From a virus: a DNA stretch of 36,209 nucleotides. How positions within the stretch are numbered: position 1 is the stretch's first letter; the number at the start of each line of letters is the position of its first letter. The stretch covers positions 1 through 36,209 of the IMG/VR virus record IMGVR_UViG_3300027847_000728; one strand, 5' to 3'. The position numbers were made by a program, and so were the translations under genes. Below, one piece after another: positions 14,942 through 21,013 of this stretch. Below the pieces are notes generated by a model. The model saw only the letters and a program-made list of their open reading frames with translations. It was not told where the DNA came from and searched no databases.

Positions 14942-15135
14942 TGACCATCACTTTCGAGACAGAAAACTACGGGCCGGTAGCGGTCACCCATGCGCCGGAA
15001 GAGGGGATCGACCCCAACGGGCGGGCGTTCTGGCGGATCTCCGGTTCCGGCTTGGTCGCTTGTTCCTTTGGCGATCTGCCGGTAGTGGTGGAGGGCCTCT
15101 GCGGCCCCATCACCGGAGAGGGGGTGATCCGATGA
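14941..15135 (+). CDS. Small early protein, 64 aa
   Basis: Coupled to its neighbours by TGATG at the start and ATGA at the end. It is acidic and Gly/Val-rich without Cys clusters or membrane segments (for example SGLVACSFGDLPVVVEGLCG in the second half). Codon use matches the neighbouring genes. No function can be proposed beyond membership of the early operon. Confidence 0.7.
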   Translation: MTITFETENYGPVAVTHAPEEGIDPNGRAFWRISGSGLVACSFGDLPVVVEGLCGPITGEGVIR

Positions 15136-15311
15136 GCGCAATCAAGGCCATCACCTTCAAGCCCGCCACTCCCACCTTCCGCATCACCTGCTGCGAGTGT
15201 GGCGGCACGGTTGGCGAAACCGACTGCGAGATCACTGCCACCTCGTTTCACCATTGCGACAGATGCCACACCGAATACCTCGCGGAAGTTGCCGCACAAG
15301 GAGAAAACTGA
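15132..15311 (+). CDS. Zinc-ribbon-like small protein, 59 aa
   Basis: ATG 15132 overlaps the upstream stop (ATGA). CCECGG at residues 20-25 and CDRCH at about 42-46 form a two-CxxC zinc ribbon, with TCCEC giving an extra cysteine. It ends QGEN, resembling the RGEN end of the 56-aa protein, because the same 15-bp coupling element encodes both ends. Probably a small nucleic-acid- or protein-binding protein. Confidence 0.72.
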   Translation: MSAIKAITFKPATPTFRITCCECGGTVGETDCEITATSFHHCDRCHTEYLAEVAAQGEN

Positions 15312-15616
15312 TGGCACTTTACGATGATTTAGGAATAGGGATAGATTGGGTTCAGCGTGGCCTCGACGAATTGAGAGAGGAGTTCTACGTCCTCACGATC
15401 AACTTCGACCATGTCCGCGATCACCATCGGACGGGAGAGCAGATCTCCCCGGCGCACGCTTGTATCTGTCCAAATTGCTCAAACAAAACGGACGCTTTGC
15501 TGTATTCTCAGCAAAATTTCGAGGCTGCTTTTTTCTGCGATCAATGCTTCGACGCCGCTCACGAAGATGAGATCCGCGAGAAGCTCACCGAAGAATTTGC
15601 GTGGGACTACTCATGA
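15311..15616 (+). CDS. Zinc-ribbon protein, 101 aa
   Basis: Starts in a TGATG overlap. Residues 10-40 are an amphipathic helical region (WVQRGLDELREEFYVLTINF). CPNC (about 53-56) and CDQC (about 76-79) would bind zinc. The C-terminus is acidic and helical (DEIREKLTEEFAWDYS). It resembles small phage zinc-ribbon proteins of early operons and is perhaps a regulator. No further assignment is possible. Confidence 0.72.
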   Translation: MALYDDLGIGIDWVQRGLDELREEFYVLTINFDHVRDHHRTGEQISPAHACICPNCSNKTDALLYSQQNFEAAFFCDQCFDAAHEDEIREKLTEEFAWDYS

Positions 15617-15699
15617 AGCTGACCCCTACCGGCGAGTTCGCTGCCGCCCTTCTAGTTTTCTGCGTGGGTCTTTTGACTTGCGCTCTTTGGCCTCTTTGA
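15613..15699 (+). CDS. 28-aa single-span membrane microprotein
   Basis: ATG 15613 overlaps the upstream stop as ATGA and the frame runs to TGA at 15697-15699. Residues 9-28 (FAAALLVFCVGLLTCALWPL) form one hydrophobic helix with two Cys; the first eight residues carry a Lys. Seamless coupling on the left and a new AAGGAG leader directly after it support a real gene. Function unknown; small early inner-membrane proteins of phages often act in superinfection exclusion or lysis timing. Confidence 0.55.
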   Translation: MKLTPTGEFAAALLVFCVGLLTCALWPL

Positions 15700-15713
15700 A
15701 AGGAGATCATGCA

Positions 15714-16097
15714 ATGCCTGAACTGACACGAATCGACGGCACCATTAACCACATCGGCGACACCCAGGAGGTGGGCCAGAACGCATTCAAGAAGCGGGAA
15801 CTCTGGCTTTGTCTGGACCCGGATTCTGAGCGACCTCAGTACGTCTGCCTAGACGCCACTTTCGAGATGATCGACGTTCTCGATGGGGGGTTCTCGGTGG
15901 GCGATGCGGTGGTCGCGCATTGCACCCTGGGAGGCCGGATCTGGGACGGTGGGCAGGAGCCCCGTTGCTTCAACTCCCTCTCACTGAAGAAGCTCCAGAC
16001 CCTCGCCGACAGTGACACACACCAAGACGAGTCCAAGAGCAAAAATACCGAGAACGAAAACGCCGAGAATGACCTCGGCGACGATCTGTTTTTCTAG
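15714..16097 (+). CDS. DUF3127/SSB-like OB-fold protein, 127 aa
   Basis: The start is the second of two nearby ATGs; the first opens a frame that stops after five codons. Residues 5-95 follow the DUF3127 pattern: DGTINHIGDTQEVGQNAFKK, KRELWLCLDPD, VGDAVVAHCTLGGRIW and CFNSLSLKKLQ, consistent with an OB fold. The tail is acidic and ends DLGDDLFF, the acidic-hydrophobic tip of single-stranded DNA-binding proteins used to recruit partners. It lies directly upstream of the annealing protein, so it probably coats ssDNA during replication and recombination. Confidence 0.75.
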   Translation: MPELTRIDGTINHIGDTQEVGQNAFKKRELWLCLDPDSERPQYVCLDATFEMIDVLDGGFSVGDAVVAHCTLGGRIWDGGQEPRCFNSLSLKKLQTLADSDTHQDESKSKNTENENAENDLGDDLFF

Positions 16098-16105
16098 GAG
16101 ATACC

Positions 16106-16789
16106 ATGCCCGCGAAATCCACTGCACTGACGAAGAAGAATATCTGGGAAACCCTCACGGCAATCGACGTGAAGGGCCGCCTGAAACAGAGGGGGCAGTT
16201 CTCGTACCTACCCTGGGCGGATGCTTGGGGGCTCCTGATGAGTGCGTTTCCAGAGGCTGAGTTCCGTGAGGGTGAGTTCACTCACGCCAACGGGACACTG
16301 CTCGACGCCCAATTCTATCCCGATGAGACTGCCAGGGTGACGGTCGCGGTGACCATTGGCGAGCATACGCTCTCGATGTGGCTCCCAGTCATGGACTACA
16401 ACAACAACGCCATCAAGAACCCAGGAGCCCGCGACATTTCGGATGCCAAAGCGCGCTGCCTTGTCAAAGCCCTCGCCATGTTTGGACTGGGCCATTCGGT
16501 GTACACGGGGGCGGTCGATGAGGTGCATGACGCCAAGCCTGCCCCCCAGAAAGCCGCGCCCAAGGCCAACGGCAAGCTGACGAAAGAGGAACGCTCTCGG
16601 GTTTCCGCTGCCGCGATAGACCGGGCCATCGAACTCAAACTCAAGCCTTCGGAGGCGGCGACGATAGGCCGGGATTCGGTGAAGGCGATGGGCTTCAACC
16701 AGAGTTCTGAGATTCCGAGCGACAAGCTCAGTGTGCTGCTGAAGGGCATTCAAAGCTGGAAGGCCAGCGCAGAGGAGGTGCCGTTCTAA
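16106..16789 (+). CDS. Sak3-type (DUF1071) single-strand annealing protein, 227 aa
   Basis: Residues 24-140 match the Rad52-like Sak3/DUF1071 pattern: KQRGQFSYLPWADAWGLLMS, a beta region with MWLPVMDYNNNAIKNP, then RDISDAKARCLVKALAMFGL and GHSVYTG. Such proteins form rings that anneal complementary strands in phage recombination. The C-terminal third is a Lys/Ala/Pro linker plus a helical domain ending EEVPF, which may bind the SSB-like partner. A good leader (AGGAGATACC) precedes ATG 16106, and the stop overlaps the next start (position 16789 shared). Confidence 0.85.
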   Translation: MPAKSTALTKKNIWETLTAIDVKGRLKQRGQFSYLPWADAWGLLMSAFPEAEFREGEFTHANGTLLDAQFYPDETARVTVAVTIGEHTLSMWLPVMDYNNNAIKNPGARDISDAKARCLVKALAMFGLGHSVYTGAVDEVHDAKPAPQKAAPKANGKLTKEERSRVSAAAIDRAIELKLKPSEAATIGRDSVKAMGFNQSSEIPSDKLSVLLKGIQSWKASAEEVPF

Positions 16790-17280
16790 TGAGACTATTT
16801 GAGATCGTGGATGGGGTGGGGGATCTGCTGGAACTCTCGGTGTCTAGGGAGACGGGTGAGATCAGCGAGGAGGGTCTGGCTGCACTTTCAGCCCTGGAGA
16901 TGGATCTCGCAGAGAAGCTGGTCAACACGGCCCTCTACCTGAAAGGGGTCGAGGCCGAACGGGATGCGGTTGCCAAGGCCGCGAAGGAACTCGCTGACCG
17001 GGCCAAGATCCACACCCGGCAGGCCGACAGGCTACGCAAGTACCTGTCCGACAACATGGAGAGGGTGGGCCATGAGGGGCTGTCTGATCCGAGAGTGAAG
17101 TTGTCATGGCGCACTTCAACCGCAGTGGTCTGTGATGAGGATGCGAGATTCTTCCTGCCCGTCGAACTCCTCGCGGTGAAGACCTCGCCGGATAAGAAAG
17201 CCATTGGCGACCTGCTGAAGGCTGGCACCGAGGTCGCAGGGTGCCGCCTCGAAACCCGCAAGAACCTCCAGGTGAAGTGA
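16789..17280 (+). CDS. Gp157-like protein, 163 aa
   Basis: Matches the Siphovirus Gp157 family pattern: LFEIVDGVGDLLEL at the start, a long central coiled coil (residues 45-98, VEAERDAVAKAAKELADRAK and RQADRLRKYLSDNM), and a C-terminal beta region (LPVELLAVKTSPDKKAIGDL, then CRLETRKNLQVK). The family commonly sits next to annealing proteins and ssDNA-binding proteins, as here, and was linked to phage resistance in Streptococcus thermophilus. The biochemical role is not known. Confidence 0.85.
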   Translation: MRLFEIVDGVGDLLELSVSRETGEISEEGLAALSALEMDLAEKLVNTALYLKGVEAERDAVAKAAKELADRAKIHTRQADRLRKYLSDNMERVGHEGLSDPRVKLSWRTSTAVVCDEDARFFLPVELLAVKTSPDKKAIGDLLKAGTEVAGCRLETRKNLQVK

Positions 17281-17304
17281 TTAACCACAACGAAGGGACA
17301 TAGA

Positions 17305-17526
17305 ATGCTGAAGTTTGAACTCAAGATCGATTCCGCGAATGCGGAGTTTGCGACCGCCCAGGATAGCCTCGACGCGCTTGCGCGGATCACCAAAAAGATA
17401 TCGGAGTACAGCGCCAGACTGGTCGCGGCGGATGCCGATCCTTTGGTGTGGACCGAAACAGTAAAGGATATAAACGGGCACCGGGTTGGCTTCTTCTCTT
17501 TCCTCTGGGAAGGTGATGAAGGGTGA
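17305..17526 (+). CDS. Small protein, 73 aa
   Basis: ATG 17305 follows a 24-nt gap with a GAAGGGAC leader. The sequence is an amphipathic helix (EFATAQDSLDALARITKKIS) followed by a short beta segment near GFFSFLWEGDEG. It ends just before the start of the last rightward gene. Not recognised. Confidence 0.65.
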   Translation: MLKFELKIDSANAEFATAQDSLDALARITKKISEYSARLVAADADPLVWTETVKDINGHRVGFFSFLWEGDEG

Positions 17527-17530
17527 AGTG

Positions 17531-17800
17531 ATGGAGCAACTTGAACTCTCCACCTCAGCCGAAGCCTTCTCGACCCTCAAGGAGAGTGGCAAGCTTGGCC
17601 GACTGCACCGGGCAGTCCTCAAGGGCCTGGGCGAGTCCAAGCGGCCGGTGACGGGTCGGGAGTTGGGGGCGCACCTCGGCATGGAAGCGTGGCGGCGTCT
17701 GCCAGAATTGGAGCGCCTGGGACGGGTTGTGCGCGATGGCACGCGGACGTGCAGCGTGACCGGCCGAAGGGCCACCTCCTGGCGTCTGAGCGTCCTCTGA
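17531..17800 (+). CDS. Putative winged-helix DNA-binding protein, 89 aa
   Basis: ATG 17531 has AAGGG seven bases upstream; an in-frame ATG at 17516 would add five residues. Residues 28-88 (LHRAVLKGLGESKRPVTGRE, MEAWRRLPELERLGRVVRDG, then CSVTGRRATSWRL) have the helix-helix-helix-wing layout of a winged helix. Last gene of the rightward operon, facing the SprT-like gene. It may regulate the operon or phage switch. Confidence 0.65.
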   Translation: MEQLELSTSAEAFSTLKESGKLGRLHRAVLKGLGESKRPVTGRELGAHLGMEAWRRLPELERLGRVVRDGTRTCSVTGRRATSWRLSVL

Positions 17801-17851
17801 CGGGGCTTTCTCCTGCCGGGTGGATGGTGGGAGGGGCTGGGAGATCGGGGC
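17801..17851. other. Convergent intergenic spacer, 51 bp
   Basis: Both long transcription units end here. I see no clean stem-loop with a U-run on either strand, only short GC-rich inverted pieces. A bidirectional terminator is expected from layout but not demonstrated. Confidence 0.4.
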
Positions 17852-18226
17852 TTAGAAGTCCATGCTCTCGGCCTCGCCGCCCTCGTAGACGAAACGGACC
17901 AGCACTTCGTGGGCCACGTTGCGGAAAGCTGCATCGTGGCCTTCATGCTTTCGGGTTTCGCTGAACCCGTTTCGGTGGGCATCGACAACGTGGGCAAACT
18001 CATGGAGATAGGTGTCGGCGCTCTGGGAGCGGTTAGTTTGCAGGACGCGGATCAGCGGGGGCAGACCTTTCGGGAACTCATCGGGAAACTCGCAACAGCC
18101 CAGGCACCCGGCAAAATATTTGGGCAGACGTTTCTCGACCCGGAGCCTCGCCTCGGTGTCCCAGGTGTGGCAGGCCCAGCGGTGAATCTGGTGGAGGCGG
18201 GCGCGGGTGGGGAGGCGATTCGGCAT
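17852..18226 (-). CDS. SprT-like zinc metalloprotease-fold protein, 124 aa
   Basis: YLHEFAHVVDAH contains the HExxH zinc motif (His75, Glu76, His79), and the downstream RKHEGHDAAF supplies a third ligand (probably His97), as in SprT/Spartan-like proteins. A CLGCC cluster at 41-45 may add a structural metal site. Length is shorter than cellular SprT. ATG 18226 overlaps the phosphoesterase stop (TGATG). It is the last gene of the leftward unit; a DNA-protein-crosslink or host-protein protease role is inferred. Confidence 0.8.
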   Translation of the reverse strand: MPNRLPTRARLHQIHRWACHTWDTEARLRVEKRLPKYFAGCLGCCEFPDEFPKGLPPLIRVLQTNRSQSADTYLHEFAHVVDAHRNGFSETRKHEGHDAAFRNVAHEVLVRFVYEGGEAESMDF

Positions 18227-19311
18227 CAGTCCACCCAGACCGGGAGGATGCGGCCAACCTGTTGGCGTTCAACGTCCACCAGAAAGCACCACTGCTGCGG
18301 CCGGTGGTTGTCCATGCCCTGGGAGTAGGGTGTCGGTCCCACCAGCGAACCGTTTGCAAACCCGGCAGGGTGACCGCTCACGATTGTCGGAGTGTGGAAG
18401 TGGCCGATCAGGGCCACGCCAATCCCGCCCTCATTCGCATTCCACCGGGCGATGGCTTTCTTGAATGGGATGGTCAGTCCGCCCACTCCCCCACCGTAGC
18501 CGCCCATGCCGCTGGTGCGGTCGCCGTGGGTGATCAGGATCTTGAAACCCTCGACCTCCAGGGTCTTGATGATCTGGGGGCGAACGTCCCAGGTCACCCT
18601 CTTGTTCCTCACGGTAGACGCCAGCATCTCGTAGACCAAATGTTCTGCCGAGACTGATGCCGCACGCGAGTGGTACTGCTTGGGCGTGATCCGCCCGTGA
18701 TTCCCGAATACCGTGGGGATCAGTAGGTCGGCCTCGGTGTTTTCGAGGAGGTACTCGATCCCCTCGCGCAGCATATCGAAGACGTAGGTCACCTCTTCCA
18801 TCGGAGCCATCGCGGTCGCCGAATCGTCGTGCATCAAAGAGTTGACCATGAAGTCGCCCATCAGCGCGAGGACTATGGTGGGGATCTCAAAGGACGCGCT
18901 CTGCTCCCGCCAGAGCATCGCCACAGACCGGAAGTACGCTCGCATCCGGGCCTCGCCGATCTCCGCGTTGTGACCGTCTGGTGCGGCCAGGGGGCACTCC
19001 ACGGGATCAACCACCTCGGAGGAGTGGGTGTCGGAGAGCATCGCCACAAAGAGGTGCCGCTTCTTCTGGCCCTTCTTCTGGCGGCGCTTCGGAACCCGGA
19101 TCGGTTTCTGTGCGTGCCGAGACAGGGCCTCGAAAATAGCAACGGCGTGCTCTAGCTCGACCACCCTGCTCTCGGAAATTCTCAGGAGTCCAGTGGTCTC
19201 GCGAAGCCGGGTGTTGGCCCGCGAGATGAGGCGCAACCCAGCGAGCGCACCCGCGTCGATCTCGCTGTCTGCCGCCTCGGCTAGTCGCTCACGGGGCGTT
19301 TTCGCTTGCAT
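18226..19311 (-). CDS. Calcineurin-like metallophosphoesterase, 361 aa
   Basis: All metal-binding motifs are present: LSDTHSSE (Asp94, His96), MGDF (Asp153), GNHG (Asn204, His205), THGD (His262) and GHFH (His304, His306). Residues 1-85 form a separate helical, then very basic region (KRRQKKGQKKR, 76-86) that could bind nucleic acid. This suggests a nuclease or nucleotide phosphatase acting on DNA/RNA. It follows a 92-aa helical protein by overlap and precedes the SprT-like gene. Phage metallophosphoesterases vary in substrate, so the exact reaction is unknown. Confidence 0.88.
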   Translation of the reverse strand: MQAKTPRERLAEAADSEIDAGALAGLRLISRANTRLRETTGLLRISESRVVELEHAVAIFEALSRHAQKPIRVPKRRQKKGQKKRHLFVAMLSDTHSSEVVDPVECPLAAPDGHNAEIGEARMRAYFRSVAMLWREQSASFEIPTIVLALMGDFMVNSLMHDDSATAMAPMEEVTYVFDMLREGIEYLLENTEADLLIPTVFGNHGRITPKQYHSRAASVSAEHLVYEMLASTVRNKRVTWDVRPQIIKTLEVEGFKILITHGDRTSGMGGYGGGVGGLTIPFKKAIARWNANEGGIGVALIGHFHTPTIVSGHPAGFANGSLVGPTPYSQGMDNHRPQQWCFLVDVERQQVGRILPVWVD

Positions 19312-19567
19312 TCAATCTCGAAATCCACTTGCTGATGGATTCGTTGGACAGGGTCACGGGCCAAGTCGGGCCCAGGGTCGGGTCGGCCTTGATCGCTGCG
19401 GCCAGGGTTGGAACGGATATCGCGGGCTGCATCTCGCGGAACCCCTCGACGTACTCGTTCCAGAGCTTTCGCTCCTTCGCACCCAGCGAAGAAACCCAGC
19501 CCCCGATGATGGTTCTGTCCACCAGCCTCTGGTTGTGGATCGCGAGCAAATTGTCGCGTGCGCTCAT
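19289..19567 (-). CDS. Hypothetical helical protein, 92 aa
   Basis: ATGA overlap with the lipoprotein gene and a 23-nt overlap with the phosphoesterase gene. It is all-helical by eye, with GAKERKLWNEYVEGFREM in the middle and SNESISKWISRLNASE near the C-terminus, which may be a helix-turn-helix. It could be a partner of the phosphoesterase or an accessory terminase-like protein. No family recognised. Confidence 0.62.
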   Translation of the reverse strand: MSARDNLLAIHNQRLVDRTIIGGWVSSLGAKERKLWNEYVEGFREMQPAISVPTLAAAIKADPTLGPTWPVTLSNESISKWISRLNASENAP

Positions 19568-19824
19568 TGGTTCATCGCCCCGATCCCCTCGCAGTATAGT
19601 TCCACCTCTCCGAGATACCGAGAAATTGCGGGCATTCGGTAGAGTTCCTGCGCCTCGAAAATCATGGCGGCAGTCGGTGACGGGCAGGGGGGGATTGTCG
19701 GACTACCGTTCATCGTCTGGCAACCGGCGCAGCCACCGATCAACCAGAGCGCGGCCCACGGGAACCCTACGCCGAGTCGCGGCAATGAATCGAGCCAGCC
19801 CACCAGCAACTGCCTCGGCATCAT
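19564..19824 (-). CDS. Outer-membrane spanin (Rz1-like) lipoprotein candidate, 86 aa
   Basis: A hydrophobic stretch (GVGFPWAALWLIG) ends in the lipobox-like IGGC (Cys32), followed by a second Cys (CAGC) and a Pro/Ser linker (SPTIPPCPSPT). The gene overlaps the membrane-anchored 76-aa gene in another frame by 122 nt, as Rz1 overlaps Rz. After processing, the lipoprotein would sit in the outer membrane and, with the inner-membrane partner, disrupt it at lysis. This implies a Gram-negative host. Confidence 0.68.
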   Translation of the reverse strand: MMPRQLLVGWLDSLPRLGVGFPWAALWLIGGCAGCQTMNGSPTIPPCPSPTAAMIFEAQELYRMPAISRYLGEVELYCEGIGAMNQ

Positions 19825-19933
19825 CGGCCCGATGCTCTGAGGAGCCGCGCCGTCGCTCCGCTCTCAATACAAACCAGAGTGCGGCGGATGAGAGCGCAGC
19901 GGATGCGAGAACTGTCGCAATCCATGCAGTCAC
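19703..19933 (-). CDS. Inner-membrane spanin (Rz-like) candidate, 76 aa
   Basis: The GTG start makes a GTGA overlap with the upstream gene. Residues 4-24 are one hydrophobic span (IATVLASAALSSAALWFVLR) followed by a charged helical, arginine-rich periplasmic part (ERRRGSSEHRADDAEAVA). It is shorter than typical Rz and has little coiled-coil regularity, so a small membrane protein of another role is possible. The overlapping lipoprotein gene is the main support. Confidence 0.55.
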   Translation of the reverse strand: MTAWIATVLASAALSSAALWFVLRAERRRGSSEHRADDAEAVAGGLARFIAATRRRVPVGRALVDRWLRRLPDDER

Positions 19934-20127
19934 TGCGATCCGGTGGCATTCCGGTTATTGCCGCCGATCGCATCGATCAGTGGCTGAAGCTTCCCAAGTT
20001 TGGAGTTGGGAATCATCTCGGCTGTAGTGGCCGCGAGACCCCTAATCGCTGCCAAAAAGAATGTGAACCAAAGGACCGCGCTGTCGCCCATGCCCATCGA
20101 GTAAAGAAAGTTACTGATCGTGTCCAT
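19930..20127 (-). CDS. Small membrane protein, holin candidate, 65 aa
   Basis: ATG 20127 has GGGAG at good spacing; ATG 20142 would add five residues. One hydrophobic helix (SAVLWFTFFLAAIRGLAATT) is followed by a polar Lys/Asn C-terminus. It lies directly after the endolysin gene and before the spanin pair, as lysis membrane proteins often do. A second candidate holin is the 79-aa protein upstream. Confidence 0.6.
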   Translation of the reverse strand: MDTISNFLYSMGMGDSAVLWFTFFLAAIRGLAATTAEMIPNSKLGKLQPLIDAIGGNNRNATGSQ

Positions 20128-20467
20128 CGTTGCCGCTCCCATATTTGCCCCGCCAGTCGATTGATATATCCTCGATCGAGCCAGGGGGTAGTCCTTGAAT
20201 GTGAAGGTGCGAGGGTTCGCCGTGTATCGCTGTCCAGAATCCAAGCCCCCTCGCCGTTTCGTTGGCCTGCTCTAGACCGTAGTCGCTCGAAATAAAATCG
20301 ATCGCCATCCCCACCCGGTGCTTCGATTGCGGCGAGCCACCCACCTCTGCGTTGTGTTCCTCGCTGCGCCATCCAGAGGTCTGACTCAGCCAGGGGCAGA
20401 TGTGGAGGAGCCTGCGGATCTTCCAATCGAATTCGGTGGGGGTCATCGGTTGCCTATCGTCGCTCAT
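20111..20467 (-). CDS. M15-family peptidase endolysin, 118 aa
   Basis: The M15 signature is complete: SGWRSEEHNAEVGGSPQSKH with His50, GMAIDF with Asp57, and the late SHLHIQG with His87/His89; Zn ligands are His50, Asp57 and probably His89. These enzymes cut peptide links in peptidoglycan (D,D-carboxypeptidase or L-Ala-D-Glu endopeptidase type). No signal peptide is seen, so it needs a holin to reach the wall. ATGA overlap with the coiled-coil membrane protein upstream. Confidence 0.9.
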   Translation of the reverse strand: MSDDRQPMTPTEFDWKIRRLLHICPWLSQTSGWRSEEHNAEVGGSPQSKHRVGMAIDFISSDYGLEQANETARGLGFWTAIHGEPSHLHIQGLPPGSIEDISIDWRGKYGSGNDGHDQ

Positions 20468-20787
20468 CGTTTGAACTCCGAAGTGATCTCTGTCAACGTG
20501 GAATTGATCTCATCCAGGGAGGCAGCGTTGGCCTGCATCGTCCTGCTGAACGCCTCCGATGAGTTTCTCAGATCCGACTCCAAGAGTTTCACTGACCCCT
20601 CAAGTTTCAGAACCGCATCATGGGTTTCATCGAGGAGTTCGCCCTTCGACTCAATGAACTGGCTCTTGACCTCTAGCCGGGAGACCCGGTCCTTGGTACG
20701 CAAGTGCGAGCCGACAAATATCCCCATCGACGAAGCACCCGCGAGTAGGTACTGCCAAATATCAGCGAGTGAATCATGGGAAGCCAA
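20464..20787 (-). CDS. Membrane-anchored coiled-coil protein, 107 aa
   Basis: TTG 20787 has AGGGA at good spacing and lies 14 nt inside the upstream gene. A short hydrophobic segment near residues 10-28 (IWQYLLAGASSMGIFVGSHL) precedes a long coiled coil (about 35-105). The layout, cytoplasmic or periplasmic helix plus one anchor, occurs in phage lysis modules as holin-associated or spanin-like proteins. A minor virion role is also possible. Confidence 0.6.
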   Translation of the reverse strand: MASHDSLADIWQYLLAGASSMGIFVGSHLRTKDRVSRLEVKSQFIESKGELLDETHDAVLKLEGSVKLLESDLRNSSEAFSRTMQANAASLDEINSTLTEITSEFKR

Positions 20788-21013
20788 AACAATCCCTAGC
20801 CATGCACAGGGTTTCTATCAAAACGCAGGCAGCAACGGGCCACCAGAAACCTCTGTGGTCGAAGTGTCCCAGCTTCTCCCAATCGCGGATTTCCCTTCCC
20901 GCGTAGAACGAAGCGCCGACAAACATATTCTGGAACAGGAGTCCGATAGCGATCCCGATCAGTGCGTGATTGATATAGTACGGAAGCCCCGTGTCCAGCT
21001 TGAAGAGGTTCAC
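20774..21013 (-). CDS. Two-span membrane protein, holin candidate, 79 aa
   Basis: GTG 21013 follows the fibre stop directly. Two hydrophobic helices (INHALIGIAIGLLFQNMFVG at 14-33 and WWPVAACVLIETLCMA at 57-72) flank a conserved-looking loop, FYAGREIRDWEKLGHFDHRG. Size and topology fit a class II/III holin encoded upstream of the endolysin. The loop motif recurs in membrane proteins of podovirus lysis regions as I recall, but I cannot name the family. Confidence 0.65.
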   Translation of the reverse strand: MNLFKLDTGLPYYINHALIGIAIGLLFQNMFVGASFYAGREIRDWEKLGHFDHRGFWWPVAACVLIETLCMARDCFGFP

